Below are positions 4,599-6,235 of a stretch of DNA of 6,235 nt, in pieces. This DNA comes from JAICKM01 sp035693165 (GTDB lineage Bacteria; Chloroflexota; Chloroflexia; QHBQ01; JAICKM01), in the NCBI GenBank assembly GCA_035693165.1, contig DASSGZ010000707.1, positions 1 to 6,235 of the forward strand. The letters are read 5' to 3'. The notes below the pieces were generated by a model. It was not told where the DNA came from, made no database searches, and worked only from the letters and a program-made list of their open reading frames with translations. Numbering within the stretch: the first letter of the stretch is position 1; every line of letters starts with the position of its first letter. The position numbers and the translations under genes were made by a program.

Positions 4599-6011
4599 GT
4601 GAAACGCAAATTGAGCCTGTTGACCCTGATGTTCATGATCCTGTCCGCGCTCCTTACAGCCTGTGGAGGCACCACCGAGCCGGCCGCGGCCCCCGCGGCG
4701 TCAGCAACGAATACCACAAGCGCCGCCGCCCCGGCCACCGACGCCACCGCGACCCCGGCGCCCGCGGCTCCCGCCGCCAACACCTCGCCGACCCCGGAGC
4801 CGACGGACACGGCCATTGCCGGGCGCACGCAACTCAAACTGTGGACCCACTCGGCGGGCAACGCCAACGAACTGACGGTGCTCAAGCAGGAGATCGCCGA
4901 CTTCAATAAGGCGCAGAGCAAGTACCAGGTGGTCTATGAGGCGTTCCCGCAGGCGTCGTACAACGACTCCGTCGCCGCGGCCTCGGTCGCCAAGAGCCTG
5001 CCCTGCATCCTGGACCTCGACCAACCGACCGTCGCCAACTTCGCCTGGTCGAAGTATATCCAGCCCCTGCCCTTGACCAAGGACCAACTAGCCGACTTCA
5101 ACTCGGCGGCGGTCGGCACCTATAAGGACCAGGTCTACTCCATCGGCCAGTTCGACGTGGCCCTGGTCATCTATGCCCGCAAGTCGGTCCTGGAGGCGAA
5201 CAACATCCGCATCCCGACCCTGGACAAGCCGTGGACGCTGGACGAGTTCAACAAGGTCCTGGACACCTTGAAGGCGTCCGGCAAGTTCGAGAACGCCATC
5301 GACGTCGGGTCCGCCGGCACAGGCGAGTGGTGGCCCTATGCCTACTCACCGATGCTGCAGAGCTTCGGCGGCGACCTAGTCGACCGCAAAACCTATCTGA
5401 CCGCCGACAAGGTGCTCAACGGGCCGGAAGCCGTGAAGTGGGGCGAGTGGTTCCAGGGCCTGTTCAAGAACGGCTATGCCAATCCCAAGCCGGTGGACGA
5501 TCAGGGCTTCTACCAGGGCCGTGTGGCGCTGTGGTATACCGGTAGCTGGGCGGCCGACGACGTGAGCAAGAAAGTGGGCGCCGACGCGCTCTTCTTGCCG
5601 ACGGTCGACTTCGGCACCGGGCCGAAGATCGGCGGCGCGTCCTGGCAATGGGGCATCAGCACCGCCTGCCCGAACACCGACGGCGCCTGGGAGTTCATCC
5701 AGACCCTGATGAAACCGGAGAACGTCGCGGCGATTTCCAAGACGACCGGGCTGATCCCGACCTCGACGGCCGCCGCCAAGCTGACCGAGAAGTACGCCGA
5801 AGGCGGCCCGTATCGTATCTTCTTCGACATGGCTAAGAAGTTCGCCGTCCTGCGCCCGGCCACGCCCGGCTACCCGATTATCTCCAGCCAGTTTGAGAAG
5901 GCCGGGCTGGCGATCCGCGACGGCGCGGACGTGCAAAACAGCCTGGACGATGCGGTGGACGCCATCGACCGCGACATCCAGGACCACAACGGCTACGGCT
6001 TCCAGCAGTAA
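4599..6011 (+). CDS. Extracellular solute-binding lipoprotein of a carbohydrate ABC transporter (family 1)
   Basis: This 470-residue protein starts at GTG 4599, with the ribosome site AGGAG (4588-4592) 6 bases upstream. The start is confirmed by a textbook lipoprotein signal: KRK, a hydrophobic stretch, then the lipobox LTAC with Cys22 as the lipidated residue. An upstream in-frame TTG (4509) would bury this signal. Residues 23-75 are a low-complexity Ala/Thr/Pro tether. The binding domain (about 77-470) begins QLKLWTHSAG and carries the family hallmarks GRVALWYTGSW (307-317) and TTGLIPTSTAA (382-392). Aromatic clusters such as EWWPYAY (243-249) could stack on sugars. It should capture substrate outside the membrane and deliver it to permeases, the first of which begins after it. 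Control by the upstream LacI-family protein is inferred from the shared operator. The exact sugar is unknown. Confidence 0.93.
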   Translation: MKRKLSLLTLMFMILSALLTACGGTTEPAAAPAASATNTTSAAAPATDATATPAPAAPAANTSPTPEPTDTAIAGRTQLKLWTHSAGNANELTVLKQEIADFNKAQSKYQVVYEAFPQASYNDSVAAASVAKSLPCILDLDQPTVANFAWSKYIQPLPLTKDQLADFNSAAVGTYKDQVYSIGQFDVALVIYARKSVLEANNIRIPTLDKPWTLDEFNKVLDTLKASGKFENAIDVGSAGTGEWWPYAYSPMLQSFGGDLVDRKTYLTADKVLNGPEAVKWGEWFQGLFKNGYANPKPVDDQGFYQGRVALWYTGSWAADDVSKKVGADALFLPTVDFGTGPKIGGASWQWGISTACPNTDGAWEFIQTLMKPENVAAISKTTGLIPTSTAAAKLTEKYAEGGPYRIFFDMAKKFAVLRPATPGYPIISSQFEKAGLAIRDGADVQNSLDDAVDAIDRDIQDHNGYGFQQ

Positions 6012-6054
6012 ACCCGCACCGGCGCCCAGCCGCGGCGTCTAACAGCGGTCAGGC

Positions 6055-6081
6055 AGCGGGGGATGTGCGCCACCCCCCGCT
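6055..6081 (+). promoter_or_regulatory. GC-rich intercistronic hairpin between binding-protein and permease genes
   Basis: AGCGGGGG (6055-6062) pairs perfectly with CCCCCGCT (6074-6081), and GTG (6065-6067) can pair with CAC (6071-6073) inside the loop. No T-run follows, so it is not a standard intrinsic terminator. It lies 43 bases after the binding-protein stop and 23 bases before the permease ATG. In sugar ABC operons, structures at this position (malE-malF in E. coli is the known case) stabilise the upstream message so that binding protein exceeds permease. The same role is inferred here. Confidence 0.6.
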
Positions 6082-6104
6082 CCCCGGCCCAGGGAGGTAT
6101 CATC

Positions 6105-6235
6105 ATGGCCGTGACCACCGCTACCACCGACGGGATCCGCCAACCGCAGCGCACGCAGCAGCGCCCTCTGCGCAATGATCTTGTCCCTGCCCTCTTGCTG
6201 GGCGGGCCGGCGTTCCTGCTGCTGCTTGTGTTCCT
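6105..6235 (+). CDS. ABC transporter permease, MalF-like, N-terminal fragment (cut by window end)
   Basis: A very strong ribosome site, AGGGAGGT (6091-6098), lies 6 bases before the ATG. The 43 visible residues are a polar Thr/Gln/Arg-rich cytoplasmic leader (1-26) followed by the beginning of a hydrophobic helix, LVPALLLGGPAFLLLLVF, whose Pro-Ala-Leu start is typical of the first membrane segment of sugar-transporter permeases. The position right after a family 1 binding protein is where the first permease is expected. The diagnostic EAA loop lies beyond the window, so the assignment rests on context and this short segment. Confidence 0.72.
   Translation, partial: MAVTTATTDGIRQPQRTQQRPLRNDLVPALLLGGPAFLLLLVF

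Noticed and set aside
6055..6081. Intrinsic terminator ending the binding-protein transcript
   Set aside because: The stem is strong, but the following bases are CCCCGG with no T-run, and a permease with a strong ribosome site follows; read as a stabilising or attenuating hairpin instead.

Overview
This window looks like a piece of a high-GC bacterial chromosome. Chloroflexota is the most likely source. That assignment is an inference from four things: a MoxR/DUF58/VWA-type membrane gene row, short GC-rich intergenic palindromes, the dispersed repeat whose antisense reading gives 'HSERSEESR'-like peptides, and a lipoprotein with a long Ala/Thr/Pro tether. No single feature proves it. All supported genes are on the + strand.

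Layout. Positions 1-639 are the C-terminal part of a DUF58 protein cut by the window edge. Positions 794-1798 and 1840-2877 are two tandem, paralogous, membrane-anchored von Willebrand factor A (VWA) proteins of the BatA/BatB type. Two GC-rich palindromes sit between the DUF58 gene and the first VWA gene (672-740). Positions 2878-3388 hold no gene. This stretch is a mosaic of a 7-bp-period array (2880-2942) and two copies of an imperfectly palindromic ~70-bp dispersed element (2949-3023, 3038-3107). It then becomes a real regulatory region with a perfect-consensus sigma-70-type promoter (3268-3296) and an operator (3302-3321). Next come a LacI-family repressor (3389-4423), a carbohydrate ABC-transporter solute-binding lipoprotein (4599-6011), an intercistronic GC hairpin (6055-6081), and the first 43 codons of a probable ABC permease (6105 to the window end).

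How the genes fit together. The left block is the usual DUF58-VWA-VWA arrangement, normally preceded by a MoxR AAA+ ATPase (outside this window). It is thought to act in envelope or protein-complex maturation. The right block is a classic sugar-uptake locus. The best observation here is that the same 20-bp near-palindrome, TTAGTAATYCGSATTAGTAA with the central CG typical of LacI-family sites, occurs immediately upstream of both the repressor gene and the transporter operon. This predicts a self-regulating local repressor that also controls its neighbouring transporter. The substrate cannot be read from the sequence.

I found no CRISPR array, RNA gene, transposase or defence system. Most protein-coding content belongs to known families. 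The less ordinary signals are the paired operators, the repeat mosaic, the leader of the binding-protein gene and the hairpin after it.
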